64,000 bases of DNA from Erwinia sp. E_sp_B01_1 (GTDB lineage: Bacteria > Pseudomonadota > Gammaproteobacteria > Enterobacterales > Enterobacteriaceae): positions 2,976,001 to 3,040,000 of the forward strand of contig NZ_CP142208.1 of the NCBI RefSeq assembly GCF_036865545.1, written 5' to 3'. Within the stretch, counting starts at the first letter, position 1, and every line of letters starts with the position of its first letter. Positions 25,651 through 35,293 of the stretch are shown here, piece by piece. The translations under genes were made by a program, and so were the position numbers. Under the pieces are notes generated by a model. The model saw only the letters and a program-made list of their open reading frames with translations, did no database searches and was not told where the DNA came from.

Positions 25651-26980
25651 CGTGTCTCTCCTTGTGACCTAAAGCGGGGGGAACAGGTTTGCTACGCAGC
25701 AGCAGCCACAGGCCGGTAACCACTGACACGCTGGTGAGCGCGTAGAGTCCGCCGGTGGTGCTCCCGGTGTGCATTTCAAGATAGCCGAACACCGTAGGCG
25801 CAAAGAATCCGCCAAGGTTGCCAATGGAGTTGATCATCGCGATGCCTGGTGCAGCTATCGATGCGGGCAGTTCGCTTTGCGGCATCGGCCAGAAGAATGC
25901 GGCGCTGACTTTGGAACCCACACAAGCCACAATCATCGCCACAAAACCTGACCACGGCGTGCCCAGGGTGGCCATAAAGGTACCGCAGGCGGCGATCAAC
26001 ATGGCGATGCCGAGCCCTCTGTCCAGCTTATCGCGATAACGATCGGTGGCTTTACCCAGCAGAAACAGAGCAACGATGGCGAACAGCCAGGGGATGGCGG
26101 TCAGCAGTCCGGTTTCGAAACTGTTGAACCCCTGAATACGCTGGATGATTTGCGGTAACCAGAACACCAGGGTGTAGCCGGTCATGGTCATGGTGAAGAA
26201 GATCAGGCAGTAGGATATAAGGCGGCGATCTGTGATCAACCCCCAGCGCCCCTGCGTTACGGCACGCCCGTCACGGGCAGTCTCTTCCAGAGCCAGTTGC
26301 TGCGCCAGCGCCTGTTTTTCCGCATCGCTGAGCCATTTCGCCCCTTCTGGCTTCGATACCAGCACCATCGCCGCCAGCAAGCCGATCGCTATCGATCCGC
26401 CGCCTTCCAGAAACATTACCCATTTCCACCCCGCGAGACCGCCCACATCATGCATCATCAGGATTGCGCCCGTGAGCGGGCCAGAGAACAGAAAAGCGCT
26501 GGCGGTTGCACTCAACACCATTGCGGTGGCGCGTCCCCGCCAGGCATTTGGCACCCATTGACGGAAATAGAACAGAACGCCAGGGAAGAAGCCCGCCTCA
26601 GCTACGCCGAGCAGGAAACGCAGCAGATAGAAATGCAGCGGCGTGCTAACAAAACCGGTAAGCACCACCACCATTCCCCAGGTGATCATAATGCGCGTGA
26701 GCCAGACGCGTGCGCCGAGTTTTTTCAGCATCATATTGCTGGGCACTTCAAACAGCGCATAGCCAATAAAGAACAGCCCCGCGCCTAAGCCGAAAGCAGC
26801 GGCGCTGATACCGGCATCGGTTTGCAGTTCGGCTTTGACGAAGCCAATGTTGGCGCGGTCAATCTGATTAACGATAAGCATCAGCGCCAGCATCGGAATA
26901 ATGCGGCGGAAAAATTTGCCGATGGCAGAAGCGATATGCGCCTCGTGATCGGCTGATAATTCATGGAGTTGTTGTGTCAT
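25628..26980 (-). CDS. MFS transporter, anion:cation symporter (sugar-acid) family
   Basis: 450 residues with 12 transmembrane helices. Features are IPMLALMLIVNQIDRANIGF, then VPSNMMLKKLGARVWLTRIM and GVAEAGFFPGVLFYFRQWVP, typical of the ACS family that includes GudP, ExuT and tartrate/phthalate transporters. It is the first gene of the pectin/sugar-acid operon, overlapping the dehydratase gene. It probably imports galacturonate, aldarate or a related uronic acid released by the pectinase. Confidence 0.9.
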   Translation of the reverse strand: MTQQLHELSADHEAHIASAIGKFFRRIIPMLALMLIVNQIDRANIGFVKAELQTDAGISAAAFGLGAGLFFIGYALFEVPSNMMLKKLGARVWLTRIMITWGMVVVLTGFVSTPLHFYLLRFLLGVAEAGFFPGVLFYFRQWVPNAWRGRATAMVLSATASAFLFSGPLTGAILMMHDVGGLAGWKWVMFLEGGGSIAIGLLAAMVLVSKPEGAKWLSDAEKQALAQQLALEETARDGRAVTQGRWGLITDRRLISYCLIFFTMTMTGYTLVFWLPQIIQRIQGFNSFETGLLTAIPWLFAIVALFLLGKATDRYRDKLDRGLGIAMLIAACGTFMATLGTPWSGFVAMIVACVGSKVSAAFFWPMPQSELPASIAAPGIAMINSIGNLGGFFAPTVFGYLEMHTGSTTGGLYALTSVSVVTGLWLLLRSKPVPPALGHKERHDVRQSSH

Positions 26981-27298
26981 GCGTCACCTTTAGGGGAGAA
27001 AAACACCGCTATAGGTATACGCAGCACAGTTGGATAGCAGTTATGTGTTTTTGCCCTGGAACACTTAGGCAAATGCCATACAGTTATTAAATTTCATGAG
27101 GTTATGTAAATTTACGTCGTAGAGTTTCGTGCTGGTTTGTGCGCTGGCTCACTCGGGCAGTATGTTTGCTTCTGGCACAAAGCGGTCGAATGAAGTCCGC
27201 TTTGTGCCAGAAGCGGACATTTGTGAATCGAGGTGTTGTGATAGATGTTGTGTTTAATTCCGGAGACAGCTCACCAGTGTTAATAGCAGCGTATGCTG
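26981..27298. other. Intergenic region with the sugar-acid operon promoter and repeat R7
   Basis: The promoter of the minus-strand MFS operon must lie near 26985-27060, but no clear operator was seen. Repeat R7 occupies 27163-27221. The minus-strand ORF at 27102-27335 runs through the repeat and is not accepted as a gene. Confidence 0.5.
27163..27221. repeat. Dispersed palindromic repeat R7 (head-to-head, 18-bp perfect arms)
   Basis: GCTTCTGGCACAAAGCGG (27168-27185) is followed by an 11-base loop and its perfect inverse at 27197-27214, then GGACAT. In this copy both halves are the left-type core, forming a strong long hairpin. Confidence 0.88.
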
Positions 27299-27787
27299 TC
27301 AGTTGATAAAAACTTCTGCCACCATGAAAATCCACATTAAAGTACCCACCATCAAAAATAACTTTAATATATTATCGCTCAAAGGAAAATGATAGGTCGC
27401 AGCCAGGCCTCTTTTTCGGGCGACAAGAAGTAAAACCGGCGGTAGCAACACTGCCCATATAACAAGTGCTATGCCAGCATAGGAAATGGCAAGCAGAAAA
27501 CCATCAGGCTTGATAATACAAAACAGAGCCGGAGGTAAATACGTCAAAAGAACAGGTAACATTTCATTTTTCTTCGCCATCCGGTTTTTCAATAAGTCAC
27601 GAAAGTAATCACACAAACCTAACGAAGCTGAGAGCAAAGAAGATAATATGGCAAACATTGCGAAAAAAACCAGAATTACTTCCATTGATGCTACCGCTTT
27701 CGCTCCTTCAATCATTCTGATAAAAGGACCTATATTACCGCCGGAACGCTTGATTTCTGCAAAGGTGGCCTTATCAACCACACCCAT
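27299..27787 (-). pseudogene. C-terminal part of a HAAAP/TyrP-like amino acid transporter (5'-truncated)
   Basis: About 160 residues with four or five membrane helices. VVDKATFAEIKRSGGNIGPF, then FAMFAILSSLLSASLGLCDY and FRDLLKNR resemble the second half of aromatic amino acid permeases. The N-terminal helices are absent, and the frame begins inside the overlapping end of the aminotransferase remnant. A deletion seems to have joined the two genes near 27790. It is AT-richer than the flanking DNA and unlikely to be functional. Confidence 0.7.
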
Positions 27788-28552
27788 ATTTAGACAGCGA
27801 TCCCGCAATAATAATTCTGTCGTCCAACTTGTTGTCGAGGCATTCCATTACATAACCGGAGCCGTTTTCACCGAAGATAGAGGTTCCATGAGCATCATCA
27901 ATATAAGCATAACCATTATACTTACTGATTAACTGCGTCAGAAACTTAACCGGTGCCACGCCGCCCATAGAGCCTACACTATCAGAGATAGATATCGGCG
28001 TAAGGCCATTATCAAAGGCAAACTTAAATGCATCTTCTATTTTTTTGTGATCTTGGAAATCTATACGCACCACATCGCCAAATTGCTGCAACAGGCCCCG
28101 ATTAATTTGTAAGGTAGCGTGCGCTGTTTTCTCAAGTATGAAGTAAGGTTTATTGATAAAAGTGTATTTTGGCAATATTCCTGATGCCAGTAATGGCAAA
28201 ACCGCGATATGACAAGGCGTCACCGCATTGAAAGTAAGGGTGCATGCACCTTTCATTATGGCGCTTAGTTTACTTTCAATGTCCCTAAAAATGTCTGGTT
28301 TAATTCGCGTTCTTGCCACCGAAAGTTGTACACCAAAGCGCTCCATTGCTTCATATACAGCCACTTTAAGTTTTTTGTGCGTTTCAATACCAAGATAAGA
28401 GCAGGACACAAACTCGATCATTTCCCTGCCATCATCGAGTCTGATTTTTTTCCCTCTCTTTCAGTGACAATCAACTCATTGATGTTTTCCGAAAAAACAC
28501 GTGTTTGATATTTTACGGATTTTTCAATTTTGTTTCTTTGCCAGTTCTGCAC
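27774..28552 (-). pseudogene. Alpha-oxoamine-synthase-like PLP enzyme, frameshifted and 3'-truncated
   Basis: A GTG at 28552 with AAGGAG ahead of it opens a frame (MQNWQRNKIEKSVKYQTRVF, then ENINELIVTEREGKK) that breaks at seven A (28445-28451). One more A joins it to IRLDDGREMIEFVSCSYLGI and the long frame ending IDDAHGTSIFGENGSG and GSLSKYG. That is the AONS/KBL-type pattern up to the Schiff-base lysine, where the sequence stops. Roughly the last 40% is missing, lost in the deletion that fused it to the transporter remnant. It overlaps the end of the MFS gene upstream. Confidence 0.72.
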
Positions 28553-29669
28553 TTCGCTCTCCTTAAATAGCTAACTACCAGTAATGATAAAATCGCCAGA
28601 GATAATCCACTTATCCCCATCACTTTTTCAAACCCAATCCCTAAAGAAGTGGATTTTGTTACACAATAACTAATAACACCTGCACAGACAGTTTGCGTAA
28701 ACCCGGTCAATGATGAAGCTACTCCCGTTTTATTACCTTTAATCTGCAATGCGGTGAAATGAGCGACTGGGTAATATGCACCTAATGTAAAATTGAACAC
28801 AATAGCAGAGAGTAGATATAAAATAGGATCATAGTTTCCTATAATAAAAGGAACTAATGACAGTGCATTGATTCCAAAAAGTAAAAATGGGTTTGTGAAT
28901 GCGTTAAGCTTTGAAGCCTGATTTCCTGCTATGAAAAAAAGAACAGAAAATGAGAAGACCAGTGAGTATTGAAAAGGCGTAAATTTTAAATTTTCTATAA
29001 AAATCACAGGCGTCAGCGTAATGAAACAAAAAAGCGAACTCAGGATCAAGGAAACCAAAGCCGTCCCCGAAAAAATTCGGTTGTCATAAAGCTGCCATTA
29101 TATTCTTCAGACTTTTCTCCAGAACCAGGTAAACTTTTTGGGGCAAGAATGACTGTGATCATTCCAAAAATGAACATCGTTAAGAATATGTAGTTCCAGC
29201 TTACATAACCAAGCATAACACCACCCGCGAGCGGTGCGATCAGAGGAACTACCGCACTGGCAGAGGAAATATCAGATAGGGCTTTTTTTAAGCTTTCAGC
29301 TGGAAAACTATCTTTTGCGATAGCTCTGGATAATACCGGTCCTGCGCCAGCGCCTACGGCCTGTATAAATCTTCCTGCCATAAGTAAATAGATATCTTCC
29401 GCCATATAGCACAGCAAACTACCCGCTGAAAAAACGATAAAACCTGCCGTTATTGTTTTTATTTTTCCTAACCTTTCACTTACAAAGCCTACACATAATT
29501 GACTGATAGCATAAACGATAAGAAACCCGCTGACCGAAAGCTGAATAAGAGAATAATCAACCTGAAAAACTTTTTGCAGATTTGGCAGAGCCGGAACAAT
29601 CATGTCGGTAGCCAGAGCTGACACAGATGCAGCCATTACAAGATATAAATACACTCGGTTCATAATCAA
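28513..29669 (-). pseudogene. Bcr/CflA-like MFS drug exporter, single frameshift
   Basis: Two adjoining frames (29046-29669 and 28513-29058) together make a 12-helix MFS protein of about 386 residues: SVSALATDMIVPALPNLQKV, AGRFIQAVGAGAGPVLSRAI, then FNFTLGAYYPVAHFTALQIK. The break is at a run of six T on the coding strand; seven T would give EFFSGTALVSLIL and one continuous protein. It is AT-rich compared with neighbours, which suggests acquisition by transfer. As a drug or metabolite exporter next to a biosynthetic-type PLP enzyme, it may once have exported that product. Confidence 0.78.
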
Positions 29670-30308
29670 AATTAGCTTAAGTTCTAAAGAGCAATCAAAC
29701 TATCAAAACAGCTTATAAATATCAATTTATCTTATGTAATCATAGTGCTATACAGCCTCCAGCTAAATAACCCTCCATTAAATTTAAAATAGCATAAAAA
29801 TCAATAGAATATGAACTAACCGTACGAATAGCAATCAATTCTTCCAGATATTCTGTTTACGAAAAGAACAATTTAATCCCGGTAGAATTTCTATTTGTAA
29901 AATGATAATTACACAGATAATGCTACTAAATGGGGTGTTGTTAAGAATAATTAACCATAGAAGCAGGAATGACGATAGGTAATAAAATTATGATCAATTT
30001 TCAACCACTCGGAAGATAAAAATCTGCAAAAAAAGTGATTTGTTAACTTTACACTTTTATGTGACATTTTTATAACAAATGAAGATGAAATTATTGACTG
30101 GTAGAACCTCATATATTAAATGAGGTTATCTGATGTGTGATATACATGCTCACCTGATTTCAACGCAGATGAGTACGGCCCCTTCCCCTTCTTTATCGAT
30201 GAAAGAGGACTTTATTTCCTGAAGTACCCCAACGCTTCCCGACAGGTACCACGTCCAGAAAGGCCGCCGCCTGGCCTGCCGCGCTCTCTGCCTCATCGGG
30301 AAGCGTCC
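29670..30308. other. AT-rich intergenic region
   Basis: About 640 bp, mostly very AT-rich up to about 30120, with an abrupt change to GC-rich sequence near 30160. A 29-codon ORF starts at 30133 after GAGG, but it has no recognisable product. The composition break suggests a junction between DNA of different origin. Confidence 0.5.
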
Positions 30309-30602
30309 GTGCCACTCAGCCTGACCACGCCACCAATAGTGACGCCGAATCCGGAAAGCGACTGTAATCTTCTCCTGGCCCGTGCTTCAAACGAGCGACA
30401 GGAAGGCTTCATCAGCAACCACTCCGGCGGGCGGATATTCCTGTTCCTGCAGACCGACGACTTCTGTCGCGACTATAACGCCATGAAAGCGAAGGGCGTC
30501 CACTTCTGCCAGGAGCCGCGAGAGGAGGAGTACGGGATGGTCGTTGTGTTTGAGGACATCTACGGCAACCGTTGGGATCTTTACCAGAACAAGCGAAATT
30601 AA
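30309..30602 (+). pseudogene. C-terminal remnant of a VOC family protein
   Basis: From about residue 14 the 97-residue frame reads PESDCNLLLARASNERQEGF, then GGRIFLFLQTDDFCRDYNAM, KAKGVHFCQEPREEEYG and FEDIYGNRWDLYQ. That is the conserved second half of small VOC proteins of about 130 residues. The upstream residues are proline-rich and unlike the missing first half, so the gene is 5'-truncated. A conserved metal-ligand Glu is also missing or shifted. Confidence 0.65.
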
Positions 30603-30690
30603 ATCACTGAGGGTCAGGTTACCAATGGGTAATCGTCAGCCAATACCAGATCCGATTTTCGCTCACAGGGGACCTCAGCTCAGCCAGTTT

Positions 30691-30715
30691 GTCCGCTTTG
30701 TGCCAGAAGCGGACG
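30691..30715. repeat. Dispersed palindromic repeat R8
   Basis: GTCCGCTTTGTGCCAGAAGC followed by GGACG, the family core on the opposite strand from R3, R6 and R9. Confidence 0.85.
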
Positions 30716-30814
30716 TTTAAGATTTGAATTTTTTCTTAGCTTACTGGTTCAGGAAAAATTACCATGAAGCATAACTTTCAATAACTTAACCGCTGCTCTG
30801 GATATATCGATCAT

Positions 30815-31060
30815 ATGCGTAAATTACAAAAACTTATTGCAGCCGAAAATACTCTTTCCTCACCCTCTTTCAGCCTCTCTTCGACAGCTATATCTTGTAT
30901 CGCATCAAAATGTCGAAAGGATGAAGTTGCCGATGCACATATCCTGATAAAACAGCTCAAAGCTGAATTGGCCACAGTTTCTGACTGGGATGGTGATACA
31001 CAGGATGATATCTGGAAGAGCATCGAACTATTTAGAGCCATCTTAGCAAAGGTGAGATAA
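30815..31060 (+). CDS. Hypothetical small protein, 81 residues
   Basis: A charged, helical soluble protein (MRKLQKLIAAENTLSSPSFS, later DAHILIKQLKAELATVSDWD and DDIWKSIELFRAILAKVR). There is no clear ribosome site before the ATG, and I do not recognise a family. The amphipathic helices look protein-like. It is flanked on both sides by dispersed repeats. Kept as a possible gene only. Confidence 0.4.
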   Translation: MRKLQKLIAAENTLSSPSFSLSSTAISCIASKCRKDEVADAHILIKQLKAELATVSDWDGDTQDDIWKSIELFRAILAKVR

Positions 31061-31073
31061 GGCATGGCCTTCG

Positions 31074-31101
31074 TGTCCGCTTCTGGCACAAAGCGGAGCA
31101 T
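31074..31101. repeat. Dispersed palindromic repeat R9
   Basis: TGTCCGCTTCTGGCACAAAG followed by CGGAGCAT, 13 bp downstream of the small ORF. R8 and R9 bracket 30716-31073 in opposite orientations. Confidence 0.85.
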
Positions 31102-31185
31102 TTTTCAAACCACATATTTCTACCTTAGCATTGGCTGACAAGAGACAATTAATTAATGGTCACAGTTGTTTTTAGAGTATTACTA

Positions 31186-32417
31186 TTAATTAACCTCAGC
31201 AAGATTGACGCCGGTTGCATTTGGAAGGCAGAGCGCCGCAAGAATACCAACACAATAAGAAGTAATTGCCAGACTTCCCATTGCATAGCCCAGATGAATG
31301 TGGCTTGATAAGATACCTACCAGTGCCGGCATTAACGAGCCAAATCCGCGTCCAAAGCTGGCACAAAAACCTGCGCCGTTACCTCTGATATGGGTGGGAT
31401 ATAATTCTGAAAAAGCAGGTGTTAAACCGGAGGCCAGTCCGCCTTGTAATGCGCCGAGGAAAAAGCCCAGAACCAGGGTAATATCCATACTGACGTTTGC
31501 AAACATATACACGCTTACAACAATCATCTGACAAAGCAGGAAAAATATGACTGTCTTCCACCTGCCAAACTTATCACTTAACCTGCCATAAATGAAGGGT
31601 CCCAGAAGAGAGCCTAAAATGTTTATTGCTAAATATCCAGACATGGAAACTACTGGTAACCCCAGTTCCATACGCAAATAGGTGGGGAGCCAGGTTATCA
31701 TTATATAAGCCCCTCCAAATATACCGCCAGATAAAATGGTTGCCGTTACAGTAATGCGCCGATGCTTCCCCTGAAATATTTCCGTGATTTTATTAGGTTT
31801 TTTACTTTGAGAGGTTGATGAGAAAACGGGTGATTCAGGGACTAAACGACGAATGAACCATACCAAAATGGCCGGAATTATACCAATAAGGAAAAAAAGC
31901 TTCCAGGCAAGCTCTTGTGGGAAAAAGTTAAGTAACACCGGCAATACGCCCAATGAAATAGCGTAGCCAAGTGCGTATCCGCTTTGAATTGATGCACCAA
32001 CGCGACCACGATAACTTGCACGAATTACTTCACTGATCAAGACACCGCCAACGACGACTTCACCACCATAACCGAGCCCCTGTAAGAAGCGCACAATAAG
32101 AAACTGCCAAAAATCTCCGCAGAGTGCGGTTAAACCGGTAAAACAGGCTACCCATAATACAGTTAACTGCATAACGCGTATGCGTCCCCAGCGGTCGGCC
32201 AGCATCCCAGCGCTCCAGCCGCCCAGAGCGCTTCCGATTAATGAAGCCGACCCCAAAATTCCAGCCTCAGATTTAGTCAGTATTGCCATACTGAGTAAAA
32301 TCGGCATGACCAATGAATAAATTGTGCTGTCCATCGAGTCCAGGGTAAACCCTCCCAGACATGCCCACCAGGTTTTTTCTCTTTTGGAGTGAGCTCACTG
32401 TACCATCCGATTTTCAT
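31186..32417 (-). pseudogene. MFS transporter (sialate/aromatic-acid type), frameshift near the N-terminus
   Basis: The long frame (to 32334) gives 382 residues of an MFS permease: DSTIYSLVMPILLSMAILTK, GGWSAGMLADRWGRIRVMQL, RFLQGLGYGGEVVVGGVLIS. The first helix is incomplete. Upstream, ATG at 32417 starts MKIGWYSELTPKEKK in another frame. Adding one A to the run of six at 32373-32378 joins it as KTWWACLGGFTLDSMDSTIY, a normal N-terminus. The intact protein would be 410 residues. It lies upstream of the ring-cleavage cluster and may import its substrate. Confidence 0.8.
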
Positions 32418-33132
32418 TTTTCACCTGTTGTTAGCTACAAAATATTCGCCCCCTGTTCAGAGCGCGCTGTTTTAATATTATTAAAAATAAAATTATATTA
32501 TAAGCAGTATGACTAACAGAGCTTTAGCGTTATTTTGTGATCTCTATCTCGTAGGGATTATAATTAATTTAATTCGATTATTTTTCGGATAAATGTTTAT
32601 TTAAATCCAATCAATAATATTTATAGAGCTATGATTTCTATTTATAGGAATTTTTATCATACGTTGAATTATTGCTTGCATCTTAAACTTCACCGGATGG
32701 AGTTCGAGTTTCCTGATATTATTTTTAAGACGGATTCAATTTACAGGGGCCTGTCCTGGGTTGCAGGAGTCAGTAAGGGGACGGGCTGAAAACGTATTTT
32801 TACTTACACCGGGAATTATGCTGGCATCCCTGCTATTCAAAGCGTCAGGATCCAAAGAAGAAACGCTATTGATAACGGAGACGGTCAGTCCATATTGCAC
32901 GCCGTTACGACCAGAAGAGGCTTGGCAGAGAAGCCAGGCAAGCTGCTACACGTTCAGCCTGCCGGAAGGATATAACTGATAGCAGAGATGATTCATAGTC
33001 AGAATTTAACGTAAAGCCTTACGGGGCTATTCTGCCTGTCCGGTGAGAGTACGGGTTGGAAATCTTAAAATCACGCAGCGAGCAGGAAAGACTTTTTATT
33101 TGCCATCCAACAGCAGTTGACACAGGTAGAGA
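32418..33132. other. Intergenic region of about 715 bp, no supported gene
   Basis: The left part is AT-rich and probably holds the promoter of the MFS gene. A TTG-initiated 72-codon frame at 32761-32979 has neither a ribosome site nor family features. Nothing else is recognised. Confidence 0.5.
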
Positions 33133-34113
33133 TCATTTTTCCAGATCCTTTGGTACCGGCGGCGTGCCATGCGTATGGAAGGTATCGATGGTCTTCAATC
33201 CCCAGGCTTGTCCTTTTTTTCGCTCGGTTTCTGTCCATACTATGGTCTGCCAGTCCGGGGCGAGAATCAGGCGAGCACCTGAGTTGGCTAATTCCACCCG
33301 GTTGCCCGCAGGTTCCCAGACATACAGAAAAAATGTCCCCTGAATAGCATGTTTATGCGGCCCGGTTTCGATGTGTACGCCATTTTCTAAAAAAATATCT
33401 GCTGCGCGCAATATGTCCTCACGAGTATCTGTTGCATAGGTCACGTGATGCAGACGTCCTTTTCCTCCACCCTGCTCTTCCGTACATGCCAGGTCGTAAG
33501 TTTTATTGTTGATGGTAAACCAGCAGCCACCTATACGGCCATTATCAAGCTCTATCATTTCGGTAACTCGCGAGCCCAGACAGGTTTCCATAAATTGTTT
33601 GAACTCACGCACGTCTGCTGCCAGCAGGTTAAGGTGATCGAGACGGCGGGGAGAAGCACCACGGCCGTGATAGCGCTGAGCCAGATTTTTCAACGATGGA
33701 CGTTCGCCTGCTTCAGCCTGATAGCGGACGGTATCATAATAGATCTCAAATATATGGCCAAAAGGGTCAGCAAAGCGGAAAGCACGACCCTGCCCCTGTT
33801 CCTCTTTCACCCAGCCAATGACTTCATATTTGCTGGCCTCAATCACAGCCACACGTCGCATTAGCGCCGCTTCTGAGCTGGCGCGATAAGCAATGTGGCC
33901 CACACCAGTCGTGTGATGACGCGTTAACTTCAGGGTATGAAATTCATAGTCATCCCAGGCGCGCAACCAGGCATGATTTTCATCCTGCTCCGAGACTGTC
34001 AGACCATATACATTAACGAAGAAAAAAAGACTCTCCTCAAATTTATCAGTATAAAGCTCAACATGTGCTAAATGTGCAATATCATGGCAGGGTTCTGATG
34101 AATGATTTGTCAT
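33133..34113 (-). CDS. Type-I extradiol (catechol 2,3-dioxygenase-like) ring-cleavage dioxygenase
   Basis: 326 residues, two VOC modules. The N-terminal module starts HLAHVELYTDKFEESLFFFV; the C-terminal one carries the iron ligands H160 (LDHLNLL), H222 or H223 (LHHVTYATD) and E274 (NRVELANSG). This is the 2-His-1-carboxylate set of type-I extradiol dioxygenases, which open catecholic rings next to the diol. It is the last gene of a run with GalB/C/D-like enzymes, so it probably supplies their substrate. The aromatic substrate is not known; the usual gallate dioxygenase GalA belongs to an unrelated (LigAB-type) family. Confidence 0.85.
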   Translation of the reverse strand: MTNHSSEPCHDIAHLAHVELYTDKFEESLFFFVNVYGLTVSEQDENHAWLRAWDDYEFHTLKLTRHHTTGVGHIAYRASSEAALMRRVAVIEASKYEVIGWVKEEQGQGRAFRFADPFGHIFEIYYDTVRYQAEAGERPSLKNLAQRYHGRGASPRRLDHLNLLAADVREFKQFMETCLGSRVTEMIELDNGRIGGCWFTINNKTYDLACTEEQGGGKGRLHHVTYATDTREDILRAADIFLENGVHIETGPHKHAIQGTFFLYVWEPAGNRVELANSGARLILAPDWQTIVWTETERKKGQAWGLKTIDTFHTHGTPPVPKDLEK

Positions 34114-34401
34114 GCATACCTCCTTAGTGGTTTAAGCGGCCGGTTTTTATTCATAATCTCTGAGATAAGTTATCCGCCTTACGCCTGTCAGGTCAGATGG
34201 TTTTAGTTCTGAAGTCATGAGTTTTTTTATACTGTGACATTGGTAACGCCCCGGAATGAGCAAAGATCGGCAGCGATGGATTTGTAGTAAAATATTGCCT
34301 GAAAGATCACCGAATTAAATAGCAAAGGTTTTCTATCTCATTTTCAGACAAAAGAGTGACGATGACACCTGTTGGCTGAATTAATTACTCAGGAAAGATG
34401 T

Positions 34402-35283
34402 TTAACCAGTCTGGTTAAGCTGATCTACCGCCTTCTGCCAGTCGAACGAGGTTGAATCGCTGTAAGACACACCCACTTTCGCCATTCTTGCCGGTAATGC
34501 TGCCTGTACCTGCTGTATTGCCTGGCTCATCAGTGCGGCGACACCCACATCCTGCAAAGTTTTAACCACTTCGCTCATCTCTTCAGCGCGTCTGATGCCG
34601 TGTTCAGCAACACGACTGATAAGATAATGCGGCAGCCGATCGTTCCATCCAAGTGACGGGAAACTGGTATGCAATGAAGCCAAAACGGCCTCTTCCACAC
34701 CGTATTGCCGTGCCGCGCTGAGACATTCAGTGGTTAATGCTTCCAGACCTTTAATCATCACGCTGCGGCACATCTTAATCGCAGACACATCACCAACACG
34801 CTCACTGGTTGCCCTTGCGTTGCATCCCAGCGCAATTAAGATGTCCGCAACACGATTTGCTGATGGCCCGCCAATCAGCAGCGGCGTGGCAAGGCGCTCA
34901 GGAGGCACCGGCGCCATTACCGCAACATCCAGATAATGCCCGGCACCCGCGGTTACCGCTTTAGCAGCGGCGCGCTTGGTGTCAGGCGAAACGGAATTGA
35001 AGTCGAGAAAAGTCTGACCGGTATACAACAGCGGCGCAGCCTGCACAGCTACGTCGAGCGCGCTGCCCGCTGTCACCAGCGATAACACTAAATCTGCGCC
35101 ATCCAGCGCATCAGCCAGAGAACTGGCTGTTTGTATACCCGCTTCAACTGCCAGCGCCTGTAAAGAGTCAGTTTGCAGGCCGGGAAACTTTTTATCCCAG
35201 ACACGCACATCCGCTGCTCCCGCCATATCCTGCGCATAAATCTTTCCGGCCTCACCGAAACCTACAACCGCAATACGTACCAT
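34402..35283 (-). CDS. NAD(P)-dependent dehydrogenase, 6PGDH-like with DUF1932 C-terminal domain
   Basis: 293 residues. The N-terminal Rossmann fold begins VRIAVVGFGEAGKIYAQDMA. The segment LDFNSVSPDTKRAAAKAV and the C-terminal helical domain with SAIKMCRSVMIKGLEALTTE match DUF1932 / phosphogluconate-dehydrogenase-like enzymes. It presumably oxidises a hydroxy acid or aldehyde in the aromatic pathway. The ATG at 35283 with AAGGAG is preferred; the frame upstream reaches 35340. It follows galD by 10 bp and is probably cotranscribed. Confidence 0.82.
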   Translation of the reverse strand: MVRIAVVGFGEAGKIYAQDMAGAADVRVWDKKFPGLQTDSLQALAVEAGIQTASSLADALDGADLVLSLVTAGSALDVAVQAAPLLYTGQTFLDFNSVSPDTKRAAAKAVTAGAGHYLDVAVMAPVPPERLATPLLIGGPSANRVADILIALGCNARATSERVGDVSAIKMCRSVMIKGLEALTTECLSAARQYGVEEAVLASLHTSFPSLGWNDRLPHYLISRVAEHGIRRAEEMSEVVKTLQDVGVAALMSQAIQQVQAALPARMAKVGVSYSDSTSFDWQKAVDQLNQTG

Positions 35284-35293
35284 TCTGCTCTCC

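Noticed and set aside
27102..27335. Minus-strand 77-codon ORF
   Set aside because: It crosses the long palindromic repeat R7 and has no family signature.
30133..30222. 29-codon ORF after GAGG (MCDIHAHLIS...)
   Set aside because: Could be translated, but has no homologue I recognise and sits at a recombination boundary; evidence too thin for a feature.
32761..32979. 72-codon TTG-initiated ORF
   Set aside because: No ribosome site, no recognisable domain, rare start codon.
33133..34113. Assignment of the dioxygenase as GalA
   Set aside because: The fold is VOC (type I extradiol) with a His-His-Glu set, not the LigAB-type fold of GalA.
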